Positions 1-5,022 are shown, counted from the stretch's first letter. The stretch is DNA of 5,022 nt from an uncultured Bacilli bacterium (GCA_934096785.1 CAKONA010000087.1:1-5022); one strand, 5' to 3'. The notes: a model not told the origin generated them from the sequence alone. Made by a program: numbers and translations.

Positions 1-149
1 TGAGCAGTAGTCTTATTACATCTTGAACAGAACTTATTAATTTCTAATTTGCCATCAGTATTCTTTTTATTTTTACTTGTTAAATAGTTAATTTCTTTAC
101 ATACAGTACATTGTAGTGCAATACCTTCTCTATTTTCTTTCTTTGCCAT
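1..149 (-). CDS. rpmG: 50S ribosomal protein bL33 (partial, C-terminus beyond left edge)
   Basis: Translating the minus strand from the ATG at 149-147 gives 49 complete codons beginning MAKKENREG, with no stop before the window edge. The product is bL33, a small protein of the large ribosomal subunit near the tRNA exit region. It carries two CxxC pairs (C14/C17 in CTVC and C41/C44 in CSRC) that form the family's zinc ribbon, and the typical 'YLTSKNKKN' centre. It is therefore the zinc-binding form, not the cysteine-free form that many Bacillota use under zinc limitation. Full-length relatives have about 49-55 residues, so only a few residues are missing. The start is supported by a strong AGGAGGAG ribosome binding site upstream and a consensus promoter. 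In many Bacillota rpmG is followed by secE and nusG, which would lie off the left edge; that is not visible here. Confidence 0.93.
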   Translation of the reverse strand, partial: MAKKENREGIALQCTVCKEINYLTSKNKKNTDGKLEINKFCSRCNKTTA

Positions 150-182
150 TTGGACTTCTCCTCCTTTTTTTATACACTGAAG

Positions 183-211
183 ATTATAACAAATAAATTA
201 GAAGTTGACAA
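183..211 (-). promoter_or_regulatory. Sigma-A-type promoter for rpmG
   Basis: On the minus strand TTGTCA (211-206) is followed after exactly 17 bp by TATAAT (188-183). This is one mismatch from a perfect vegetative consensus (TTGACA-N17-TATAAT). Transcription would start near 176 and give a leader of about 27 nt carrying the AGGAGGAG ribosome binding site. The strength suits a ribosomal protein gene. No operator or leader structure is evident. Confidence 0.8.
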
Positions 212-240
212 GAGAAATATATTTATTTTTAGTGGAATAC

Positions 241-269
241 TTCAAAAAAGTGTGTTTTTATGTTAAAAT
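241..269 (+). promoter_or_regulatory. Extended -10 promoter for the SDR/PLP-enzyme operon
   Basis: TGTTAAAAT (261-269) contains a TGn extension and a TAAAAT -10 element. A weak -35 (TTCAAA, 241-246, 4 of 6 matches) lies 17 bp upstream of the hexamer. The predicted start, near 276, leaves a very short leader of about 16 nt before the ATG at 292, with GGAGG at 281-285. It points away from the rpmG promoter and does not overlap it. Confidence 0.6.
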
Positions 270-280
270 ATGCTCAATAT

Positions 281-285
281 GGAGG
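281..285 (+). promoter_or_regulatory. Ribosome binding site of the SDR gene
   Basis: GGAGG lies 6 nt before the ATG at 292 and fixes that codon as the start of the SDR gene. Confidence 0.8.
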
Positions 286-291
286 AAATGA

Positions 292-1023
292 ATGGATAAA
301 AAAGTTGTTATTGTGACTGGTTCTAGTATAGGACTAGGAAATGCTATTATAAGAAAATATGCAAGTAATGGTTATAATGTTGTTATTACATATTTAAGTC
401 ATGAAAAAGAAGCAAATGATTTAAAAGAAGAAGTAACTAATAAATATAATGTAGATGCTTTAGTAGTTAAGTGTGATATTAGTAAAGAAGAAGATATAGA
501 TAATCTAAAAACACAAGTATTAAAGAAATTTAATAAAGTAGATGTTCTTGTAAATAATGCTGGTATTGCGATAGATACTACTTTTGAAGATAAAATTAAA
601 GAAAACTTTATGAAGACTTTGGAAGTTAATTTAGTTGGTACTTTTCTTATGTCAAAAGTATTTGGTGAACTCATGGATAATGGAAATATAATAAATATTA
701 GTTCTACTAATGGAATAGATACTTATTATGAATATAGTATTGATTATGATGCTTCTAAAGCTGGTATTATTAATATGAGTCATAATCTTGCAAATCATTT
801 TAATGGTAAAGTTAGAGTTAATACCGTTTGTCCTGGATGGATAGATACTCCTATGAATAAAGAGTTAGATAGTGAATACAGACATGAAGAAGAAAAAAAA
901 ATAATACTTAATAGATTTGCAAAGCCAGAAGAGATAGCTAATGTAGCTTATTTCTTATCAAGTGAAGATGCAAGTTATATAAATGATTCTGTTATAAGAG
1001 TAGATGGTGGTAAAAGATGTTAA
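292..1023 (+). CDS. Short-chain dehydrogenase/reductase (SDR), FabG-like classical type
   Basis: This 243-aa protein has the size and full motif set of a classical NAD(P)-dependent SDR oxidoreductase, a cytosolic Rossmann-fold enzyme, usually tetrameric. Seen in the sequence: the cofactor-binding glycine motif TGSSIGLG (residues 9-16), the acidic-turn CD at 61-62, NNAG (88-91), and the active-site tetrad N113, S138 (in NISS), Y152 and K156 (YDASK). PGWIDTP (181-187) and the C-terminal VDGG (238-241) are also present. The family catalyses reversible carbonyl/hydroxyl redox on very varied substrates. It resembles 3-oxoacyl-ACP reductase (FabG), but it is not in a fatty-acid gene cluster, so the FabG role is not supported. 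It is the first gene of an operon: its last 7 nt overlap the start of the PLP enzyme gene, which suggests a linked metabolic job. The substrate is unknown. Confidence 0.9.
   Translation: MDKKVVIVTGSSIGLGNAIIRKYASNGYNVVITYLSHEKEANDLKEEVTNKYNVDALVVKCDISKEEDIDNLKTQVLKKFNKVDVLVNNAGIAIDTTFEDKIKENFMKTLEVNLVGTFLMSKVFGELMDNGNIINISSTNGIDTYYEYSIDYDASKAGIINMSHNLANHFNGKVRVNTVCPGWIDTPMNKELDSEYRHEEEKKIILNRFAKPEEIANVAYFLSSEDASYINDSVIRVDGGKRC
1006..1010 (+). promoter_or_regulatory. Internal ribosome binding site for the PLP enzyme gene
   Basis: GGTGG lies 6 nt before the ATG at 1017, inside the SDR coding sequence. The codons for the conserved C-terminal Asp-Gly-Gly of the SDR supply it. It is weaker than the other sites in the window, which fits translation coupled to the upstream gene through the 7-nt overlap. 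Confidence 0.55.
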
Positions 1024-2252
1024 AGTTAGAACAAAAATATATAGATTTAGTTAATAAATGTGAAAGTGATTTAAAAGATATTTTTGATAGTATTGATAAA
1101 AATACTCTATTAAATAGTAAGAAAGTACTAGATGCATTTCATAATGTAAATATAAGTGATAGTGATTTAATTGGTACTAATGGGTATGGATATAATGATA
1201 TAGGTCGTGAAAAGATTGAAAAGATATTTTCTTATGTATTAGATAGTGAGGATGCTCTTGTTAGAACTCAAATTATATCCGGAAGTCATGCGATAAGTAC
1301 AGCGTTATTTGCTATTTTAAGGCCAGGAGATACACTTTTAGCTATAAGTGGTACACCATATGATACATTACATGAAGTAATTGGTATAAAGCATAATAAT
1401 AGTTCTCTTATAAGTTATGGAATCAAATATAAAGAGATTGATTTAATAGATAATGATTTTGATTATGATAAAATAAAACAAGTACTTGAAAATAATGTAA
1501 AAGTAATACATATTCAAAGATCAAGAGGATACTCTTTAAGAGAATCTTTAACAATTGATAAAATAGAAAAAGTTATTAAATTCATTAAAGATATTAATAA
1601 AGACATTATAGTATTCGTAGATAACTGTTACTGTGAATTTGTAGAAGACACTACCCCTACTTCAGTTGGTGCTGACTTAATGGCTGGAAGTTTAATAAAG
1701 AATTTAGGTGCTGGTATTGCTCAAAATGGTGGTTACATAGCCGGTAAGAGTGATTTAATAGAATTATGTGCTGAAAGATTAAATATACCAGGAGAAGGAC
1801 GTGAAGTTGGACCAAGTCAAAATGCTAATCGTGAATTCTTACAAGGAATATACTTCGCACCTAGTGTTGTATCTTCTGCATTAAAAACATCTATTTTAAC
1901 AAGTAAAGTACTAGAAGAATTAGGTTATGAAGTACATCCTAGATATAATGAAAAAAGGGCTGACATAGTACAACTTATTTATTTTAAAAATGAAAACAAT
2001 ATTATAAAGTACACTGAAGGAGTACAATCTTCAGGTGCAATAAATGCAAATGTATCCCCTATTCCTGCTCCTATGCCAGGATATGATGATAAAATCATTA
2101 TGGCAAGCGCTTCATTCGTACAAGGAAGTTCTATTGAAATATCATGTGATGGTCCACTTAAAGAACCATATGTATTATTTCAACAAGGTAGTCTTACATA
2201 TGATTATGGAAAACTTGCTCTTATAAATGCAATATCAAAATTAAATGAATAA
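1017..2252 (+). CDS. PLP-dependent methionine gamma-lyase family protein (aluminium resistance protein, YnbB-like)
   Basis: This 411-aa protein is a full-length member of the Met_gamma_lyas / 'aluminium resistance protein' family (Bacillus YnbB type), a fold-type I pyridoxal-phosphate enzyme of the cytosol. Visible landmarks are the N-terminal GTNGYGYNDIGREKIEKI stretch (53-70), SGSHAIS (88-94) in the cofactor phosphate-binding region, IQRSRGYS (166-173), FVDNCYCEF (200-208) with D202 expected to contact the pyridine nitrogen, and AGSLIKNLGAG (223-233) with K228 as the likely Schiff-base lysine. GEGREVGPS (259-267) and the C-terminal half (FVQGSSIE, 368-375) are also typical. The family is annotated by similarity to Cys/Met-metabolising lyases, but its real substrate is poorly established. 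The ATG at 1017 overlaps the SDR stop codon (7 nt), so the two are translationally coupled. Late codons include more C-ending triplets than the early ones, though not enough to argue for a mosaic origin. Confidence 0.9.
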   Translation: MLKLEQKYIDLVNKCESDLKDIFDSIDKNTLLNSKKVLDAFHNVNISDSDLIGTNGYGYNDIGREKIEKIFSYVLDSEDALVRTQIISGSHAISTALFAILRPGDTLLAISGTPYDTLHEVIGIKHNNSSLISYGIKYKEIDLIDNDFDYDKIKQVLENNVKVIHIQRSRGYSLRESLTIDKIEKVIKFIKDINKDIIVFVDNCYCEFVEDTTPTSVGADLMAGSLIKNLGAGIAQNGGYIAGKSDLIELCAERLNIPGEGREVGPSQNANREFLQGIYFAPSVVSSALKTSILTSKVLEELGYEVHPRYNEKRADIVQLIYFKNENNIIKYTEGVQSSGAINANVSPIPAPMPGYDDKIIMASASFVQGSSIEISCDGPLKEPYVLFQQGSLTYDYGKLALINAISKLNE

Positions 2253-2255
2253 AAT

Positions 2256-2295
2256 ATCCTCTTACTAATAAACTATTAGTAGGAGGATTTATTTT
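2256..2295 (+). terminator. Stem-loop with U-rich tail after the PLP enzyme gene, overlapping the next gene's ribosome binding site
   Basis: Positions 2256-2270 pair with 2274-2288 over 15 bp (14 Watson-Crick pairs plus one wobble, T2262 with G2282) around a 3-nt loop (AAC), four bases after the upstream stop codon. TTTATTTT (2288-2295) follows, the layout of an intrinsic terminator. The 3' arm also contains AGGAGG (2281-2286), the ribosome binding site of the TTG-started gene at 2294. The element may thus end the upstream operon, gate translation of the small gene, or both. The stem and tail are read directly; the function is inferred. Confidence 0.72.
2281..2286 (+). promoter_or_regulatory. 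Ribosome binding site that sets the TTG start of the small gene
   Basis: A perfect AGGAGG lies 7 nt before TTG at 2294-2296. The first in-frame ATG is much later (2399) and would remove about 40% of the protein, so the TTG start is preferred. The whole site is base-paired in the hairpin at 2256-2288. Confidence 0.7.
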
Positions 2296-2548
2296 GAAAA
2301 AAGAACTACTAAAAAACTATATTAATAGACTTACAAAACAAGATATTATTAACTACCTATCAAAAGAATGTGTACCTGCATCAAATGAAGAAATAGATAT
2401 GATTTACAACGCTATTAAAAATGACTACGAAGAAATACTTAATACAAACTTCATGAGTTACATCTCAAACTACAAACTAAATTTCAACCAAGAACTATAT
2501 AAAAAGATAATAGAAAAATACAACGAATATAAAAAGTTTATTGAATAG
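2294..2548 (+). CDS. Small conserved-looking protein, possibly DUF2624-like
   Basis: This 84-aa, lysine-, asparagine- and tyrosine-rich protein has no signal peptide or membrane segment and no cysteine motif (single C26). It reads as an all-helical cytosolic protein: helix 1 with LTKQDIINYLSKE (13-25), a short loop containing PAS, helix 2 EEIDMIYNAIKNDYEEIL (32-49), and a C-terminal helix ending YKKIIEKYNEYKKFIE. This layout of an 'LTxxDIxxY' start, an 'IxNAIKxxY' middle and a 'YxxxIExxxxYKKF' end recalls the DUF2624 (YqfT) family of Bacilli, but that match is from memory and tentative. Function is unknown. It starts with TTG, supported by a perfect AGGAGG 7 nt upstream. Its codon choice is distinctive: AAC and TAC dominate where its neighbours use AAT and TAT, which suggests either high expression or a separate origin. 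Its stop codon lies in a terminator hairpin. Confidence 0.72.
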   Translation: MKKELLKNYINRLTKQDIINYLSKECVPASNEEIDMIYNAIKNDYEEILNTNFMSYISNYKLNFNQELYKKIIEKYNEYKKFIE

Positions 2549-2564
2549 CCATCAATAAACTTTT
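2532..2564. terminator. Bidirectional intrinsic terminator between convergent genes
   Basis: AAAAGTTTATTGA (2532-2544) and TCAATAAACTTTT (2552-2564) form a perfect 13-bp inverted repeat around a 7-nt loop. Read rightward the stem ends in a U-run (CTTTTAT); read leftward it ends in CTTTTTATATT. It can therefore stop transcripts of the small plus-strand gene and of the minus-strand surface protein gene, which converge here. It overlaps the last codons and TAG stop of the small gene and lies 12 bp beyond the stop of the surface protein gene. The stem is AT-rich, so strength is uncertain. Confidence 0.7.
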
Positions 2565-2575
2565 ATCATGTCTTA

Positions 2576-4636
2576 TTAACTAGATTTTAGTGTGAAGTAA
2601 CCTGGTGTTCCTGACTTATCAATTCTTGCATAAGTTTTATCTACATATGAAGCATTATATGCTGTCCCATTTCCGCCAACTAACTTGGTTGCATTAGTAA
2701 ACATCATCCTAGAATTTGTAACGTTATCAGTTATAAATTTAGAACTTGCATATATTTTTGTTAAACTACTTGCTCTATAAAACATATTATTCATCTTAGT
2801 AACATTGCTTGTATCAAAGCTGCTTAAATCAAGGGTTGTGATATTACTTCTAGAAAACATTTCGCTCATAGTTGTAACATTCTTTGTATTAAAATTCTCT
2901 AGCCCTTTTATTTCTCTAGCTGTTGTATCTGCAAACATTCCACTCATATCAGTTACGTTACTCGTGTTTATTCCACTTACATCTATAGAAGTTGCTGTGC
3001 TTTCAGAAAACATGCTGCTCATTGAAACAATAGGAATTTTATTTATAAATGTACATGATATTTCAGTGATAGGACTTTTATCTTCAACATCACTTATTTG
3101 AACTCTAAAGCCATTCAAAGATGTCCTATATCTATATTCATAAATTCCATTTGTTATTTTTGTTCCATCAGTTATAGTTGTATCTGCTGTACATAATGTA
3201 ACTTTATATCTATAATCAGAAAAATATCCGGGATTATCTTTTGAATCAATATGGGCATAAGTATAATCAACATTATTACTATTATATGTCGTTCCCGCTC
3301 CGCCTAATAAATTATTTGTATTAGTAAACATATTATTATTTCTTGAAACCCATCGAGTTGTAAATCTATCGCCAACATATATTGTTGTTAAATTTGTACA
3401 ATTATAAAACATATAATCCATATTAGTTACGTTACTAGTATTAAAACTACTTAAATTAATTGTGGAAAACTTACTGCCACTAAACATACTCTCCATATCA
3501 GTAACTTTGCTTGTATCAAAGCTACTTAAATCTAATGAGGATATACTTGTACTTGCAAACATACCACTCATATTTGTTACATTATTAGTTTTAAAATTTT
3601 TAAGTCCTTTTATTTCAGTAGCAGAAGTATTTGAAAATATATAAGACATATCTTCTACTTTACTTGTATTATAATTGCTAACATCAATTGATGATAATTT
3701 TGTATGTGCAAACATAGAACTCATATCAATTATATTACTCGTATCAAATTTTTCATATCCTACTATTGATGTTGTTTCACTTTCATCAAACATTTCGGAC
3801 ATACTTCTTATGTTACTTATATCTACATCATTCAGATTAATTGTCGCAGCCTTGCTTTTAGAAAACATGTTTCTATAGGATATAACGGGTCTATTTTTTA
3901 TGTAAGTACATATTTTGCTATTAACTGTTTCAGTACTATTTTTGTTAGTAAGTTGTACTCCCCAAGCATTCTCATTGATACTTTCCCAAGATAAATTCGT
4001 TACCCCATCTTTAGAAATGCCTTCTTGCATATATCTATATGTATATTGTCCATTAATATATTCAAGTCCTTCAGTTAACTTATCATCCGTTTTACAAAAA
4101 TATGTGCTATCTGATGGAGTTTCTAATTCTGTTATTTCGAAATAGCCATTCGGCACTTCAACATCTGCAAGAGTATTTGTGGCGTATCCCCCGCTTACTT
4201 TGAAAGTTAAATAATCTTCACCATTTAGATTGCTAACTATTTTTAGTTTCACTGTTGTACTTTTATTTGAATCTAATGAAAAGTTTGTTGGACTATAATT
4301 TGTTACAACTTCATCAGTATCTTTAGTGCTTTCATAGTATGAAATTTCTACGTTAGGTATTTTATTATAAAGAAGTTTATAATAAGTATTAACTGCGTTT
4401 AGGTTAGTGATATTTATATCTGCAATAACTATTCCATCTGATACTCTTATAGTATTTGTCTCTTCTCCATTTATGGTCATTGAATACTTTAATTCTCCAA
4501 TATACATTTCTGCTGCTCTATGGTTATCACTTGAAACTATAAAGCTTGAAAATGAATATGAAAGGAGAATACATATACCTAGTACTACTAGTGTTACTCC
4601 CATATATTGTTTTGCGAAATTTACTATTTTTTGCAT
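2576..4636 (-). CDS. Membrane-anchored BspA-like surface protein with two DUF285 repeat modules
   Basis: This 686-aa protein begins with a short basic segment and one hydrophobic helix (about residues 13-35), probably an uncleaved signal anchor. An extracellular, Ser/Thr/Asn-rich, beta-type region of unknown fold follows (about 40-170). Then come two homologous modules. Each has a lead-in (CxxxxxxTxGxxxxNGxYxYRY, from C181 and C482), an array of roughly 25-residue DUF285/BspA repeats of the form 'NVTDMSxMFxxTxxxxLDLSSFDTS', and a cap with MFTN, GG-GT-Y and PGYF (ending about 473 and 682). Module 1 has about seven units, module 2 about four. The family is found on surfaces of gut bacteria, Listeria, Mycoplasma and protists and is linked to adhesion; the ligand here is unknown. 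There is no LPXTG motif, C-terminal membrane segment or valid lipobox. The ATG at 4636 follows AGGATGTGA, a near-perfect ribosome binding site. It lies 39 bp behind nfo on the same strand. Confidence 0.9.
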   Translation of the reverse strand: MQKIVNFAKQYMGVTLVVLGICILLSYSFSSFIVSSDNHRAAEMYIGELKYSMTINGEETNTIRVSDGIVIADINITNLNAVNTYYKLLYNKIPNVEISYYESTKDTDEVVTNYSPTNFSLDSNKSTTVKLKIVSNLNGEDYLTFKVSGGYATNTLADVEVPNGYFEITELETPSDSTYFCKTDDKLTEGLEYINGQYTYRYMQEGISKDGVTNLSWESINENAWGVQLTNKNSTETVNSKICTYIKNRPVISYRNMFSKSKAATINLNDVDISNIRSMSEMFDESETTSIVGYEKFDTSNIIDMSSMFAHTKLSSIDVSNYNTSKVEDMSYIFSNTSATEIKGLKNFKTNNVTNMSGMFASTSISSLDLSSFDTSKVTDMESMFSGSKFSTINLSSFNTSNVTNMDYMFYNCTNLTTIYVGDRFTTRWVSRNNNMFTNTNNLLGGAGTTYNSNNVDYTYAHIDSKDNPGYFSDYRYKVTLCTADTTITDGTKITNGIYEYRYRTSLNGFRVQISDVEDKSPITEISCTFINKIPIVSMSSMFSESTATSIDVSGINTSNVTDMSGMFADTTAREIKGLENFNTKNVTTMSEMFSRSNITTLDLSSFDTSNVTKMNNMFYRASSLTKIYASSKFITDNVTNSRMMFTNATKLVGGNGTAYNASYVDKTYARIDKSGTPGYFTLKSS
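2735..3034 (-). repeat. DUF285 repeat array 2 of the surface protein (about four units)
   Basis: Residues 535-634 hold about four units of the same motif, beginning near residues 535, 560, 586 and 611. Unit order matches the second half of array 1: an 'EIKGLENFNTK' unit, a 'TLDLSSFDTS' unit and a cap-joining unit appear in the same relative places. This supports duplication of a whole module followed by loss or gain of units. Confidence 0.78.
3362..3889 (-). repeat. DUF285 repeat array 1 of the surface protein (about seven units)
   Basis: Residues 250-425 of the surface protein consist of successive units of 24-27 residues, recognisable by 'V/I-x-x-M-x-x-M/I-F' followed by a hydrophobic-x-hydrophobic strand and 'F-D/N-T-S'. 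Units begin near residues 250, 275, 301, 326, 352, 377 and 402. Two of them replace the usual 'LDLSSFDTS' with 'EIKGLKNFKTN' or 'SIVGYEKFDTS'. The DNA copies have diverged, so this is an old protein-level repeat and not a simple tandem DNA repeat. Confidence 0.8.
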
Positions 4637-4662
4637 TTAATCACATCCTATCTTACTCTTAT

Positions 4663-4671
4663 ATTTTACCA
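4663..4671 (-). promoter_or_regulatory. Possible extended -10 promoter for the surface protein gene
   Basis: On the minus strand TGGTAAAAT (4671-4663) gives a TGn-TAAAAT extended -10 within the 39-bp gap behind nfo. The transcript would start near 4656, leaving about 20 nt before the ATG with AGGA at 4649-4646. No good -35 element is seen at the right distance (TTTTAT inside the end of nfo), so activity is uncertain. Confidence 0.4.
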
Positions 4672-4675
4672 TAAC

Positions 4676-5022
4676 TTAATGATTAATAAAATCATTAAAT
4701 TCTTTTTTTCTTATGTTTTCTATTTCATATTTGTATGGAGCATATGAATTTGCTTCGTTTCTATTGATGTATGGTGTTTCTAAAATCATTGGGATACCTT
4801 CTAAACGTTTGTTGTATACTACATTTAAAATAGTGTTGAATCCTATTGTTCCATAACCAATATTAGCATGTCTATCTTTATGACTACCTAAAGGGTTCAT
4901 ACTATCATTAATATGAACACATTTAATTTTATTTATTCCGATTACTTTGTCAAATTCATCTAAGAAGTTATCAAAGTCGTTAATGTCTACTCCTGAATCA
5001 TTCATATGACATGTATCTAAAC
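4676..5022 (-). CDS. nfo: Endonuclease IV (partial, N-terminal part beyond right edge)
   Basis: The reading frame is open from the right edge to the TAA at 4678-4676 and encodes the last 114 or so residues of a protein of about 285-300, so well over half the gene is off the edge. The first complete codons read LDTCH, and the methionine at 5005 is internal, not the start. The product is the class II AP endonuclease Nfo, which cuts DNA 5' of abasic sites during base excision repair in the cytosol, using a three-zinc centre in a TIM barrel. Known zinc ligands of the C-terminal half are all present: Asp and His of DTCH (5017-5006), His of VHIND, Asp and His of KDRH, and Glu of ILET. The GYGTIGF segment is also typical. 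The C-terminus is intact, so nothing suggests inactivation in the visible part. Confidence 0.94.
   Translation of the reverse strand, partial: LDTCHMNDSGVDINDFDNFLDEFDKVIGINKIKCVHINDSMNPLGSHKDRHANIGYGTIGFNTILNVVYNKRLEGIPMILETPYINRNEANSYAPYKYEIENIRKKEFNDFINH

Noticed and set aside
205..210. Perfect TTGACA on the plus strand as -35 of the SDR operon
   Set aside because: At 17 bp downstream there is only TTTAGT, and 16 or 18 bp give nothing better. The motif is explained by the minus-strand TTGTCA (206-211) of the rpmG promoter.
191..228. 8-bp inverted repeat AAATAAAT / ATTTATTT around the rpmG -35 as an operator
   Set aside because: It is pure A/T, separated by 22 bp and not extendable, so it is expected by chance in this composition.
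399..674. Minus-strand open frame of 91 codons inside the SDR gene
   Set aside because: It lies entirely opposite a gene with an intact catalytic motif set and has Ser/Thr/Leu-rich shadow composition.
292..1023. Naming the SDR gene fabG
   Set aside because: Motifs fit FabG, but so do many other SDRs. There are no fatty-acid synthesis neighbours, and the coupled gene is a PLP enzyme.
2044..2226. Plus-strand 60-codon frame inside the PLP enzyme gene
   Set aside because: It is an out-of-frame overlap of a clearly conserved protein, with no ribosome binding site support.
2735..3889. Regularly spaced repeats as a CRISPR array or DNA satellite
   Set aside because: The spacing reflects 24-27-residue protein repeats in one continuous reading frame with diverged DNA, not identical repeats with unique spacers.
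4571..4573. C22 of the surface protein as a lipoprotein cysteine
   Set aside because: The preceding residues are L-G-I, whereas a lipobox needs Gly, Ala or Ser directly before Cys, and C22 sits in the middle of the hydrophobic helix.
2805..4640. Several plus-strand open frames (2805-3101, 3462-3644, 3675-3878, 3915-4145, 4407-4640) opposite the surface protein gene
   Set aside because: They are antisense shadows of the repeat-coding strand, rich in Leu/Ile/Val/Ser as expected from complementing DUF285 codons, and lack convincing ribosome binding sites and family features.
1..5022. UGA-as-tryptophan code typical of mycoplasmas
   Set aside because: The visible Trp residues use TGG (for example at SDR W183 and surface protein W217 and W225), and no gene needs TGA read-through.

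Overview
The window comes from an AT-rich, low-GC Gram-positive type genome (Bacillota/Bacilli or a Mycoplasmatota-adjacent gut lineage). This is inferred from very A/T-biased codons, strong AGGAGG-type ribosome binding sites, extended -10 promoters, and the families present (Bacilli-style Nfo, the YnbB-type PLP protein, a BspA/DUF285 surface protein). Tryptophan is read from TGG and genes end in TAA or TAG. No in-frame TGA is used, so nothing points to the Mycoplasma UGA=Trp code.

Layout, left to right. (1) 1-149, minus strand: ribosomal protein bL33 (rpmG), running off the left edge. (2) 150-291: a divergent promoter region with a textbook -35/-10 pair for rpmG and an extended -10 promoter for the rightward genes. 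(3) 292-2252, plus strand: a two-gene translationally coupled operon, an SDR oxidoreductase overlapping by 7 nt a PLP-dependent methionine gamma-lyase-family ('aluminium resistance', YnbB-like) protein. (4) 2256-2548: a strong hairpin that looks like an intrinsic terminator but also pairs with the ribosome binding site of a small TTG-initiated gene (84 aa, possibly DUF2624-like). (5) 2532-2564: a perfect 13-bp hairpin that probably ends transcription from both sides. (6) 2576-4636, minus strand: a 686-aa membrane-anchored BspA-like surface protein made of an N-terminal extracellular domain and two homologous modules of about 25-residue DUF285 repeats. (7) 4676-5022, minus strand: the C-terminal part of endonuclease IV (nfo), running off the right edge.

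The window is a patchwork of housekeeping functions (translation, DNA repair), one metabolic pair of unknown substrate, and one accessory surface protein. The SDR and PLP enzyme are very likely co-expressed and may act on the same sulfur or amino-acid-derived metabolite, but the substrate cannot be read from sequence. The surface protein lies only 39 bp behind nfo with no visible terminator between them, so it may be partly read through from the repair gene. No RNA genes, mobile elements, CRISPR arrays or defence systems were seen. The most interesting items are the hairpin that sequesters a Shine-Dalgarno sequence and the duplicated modular surface protein with a recurring cysteine pair.
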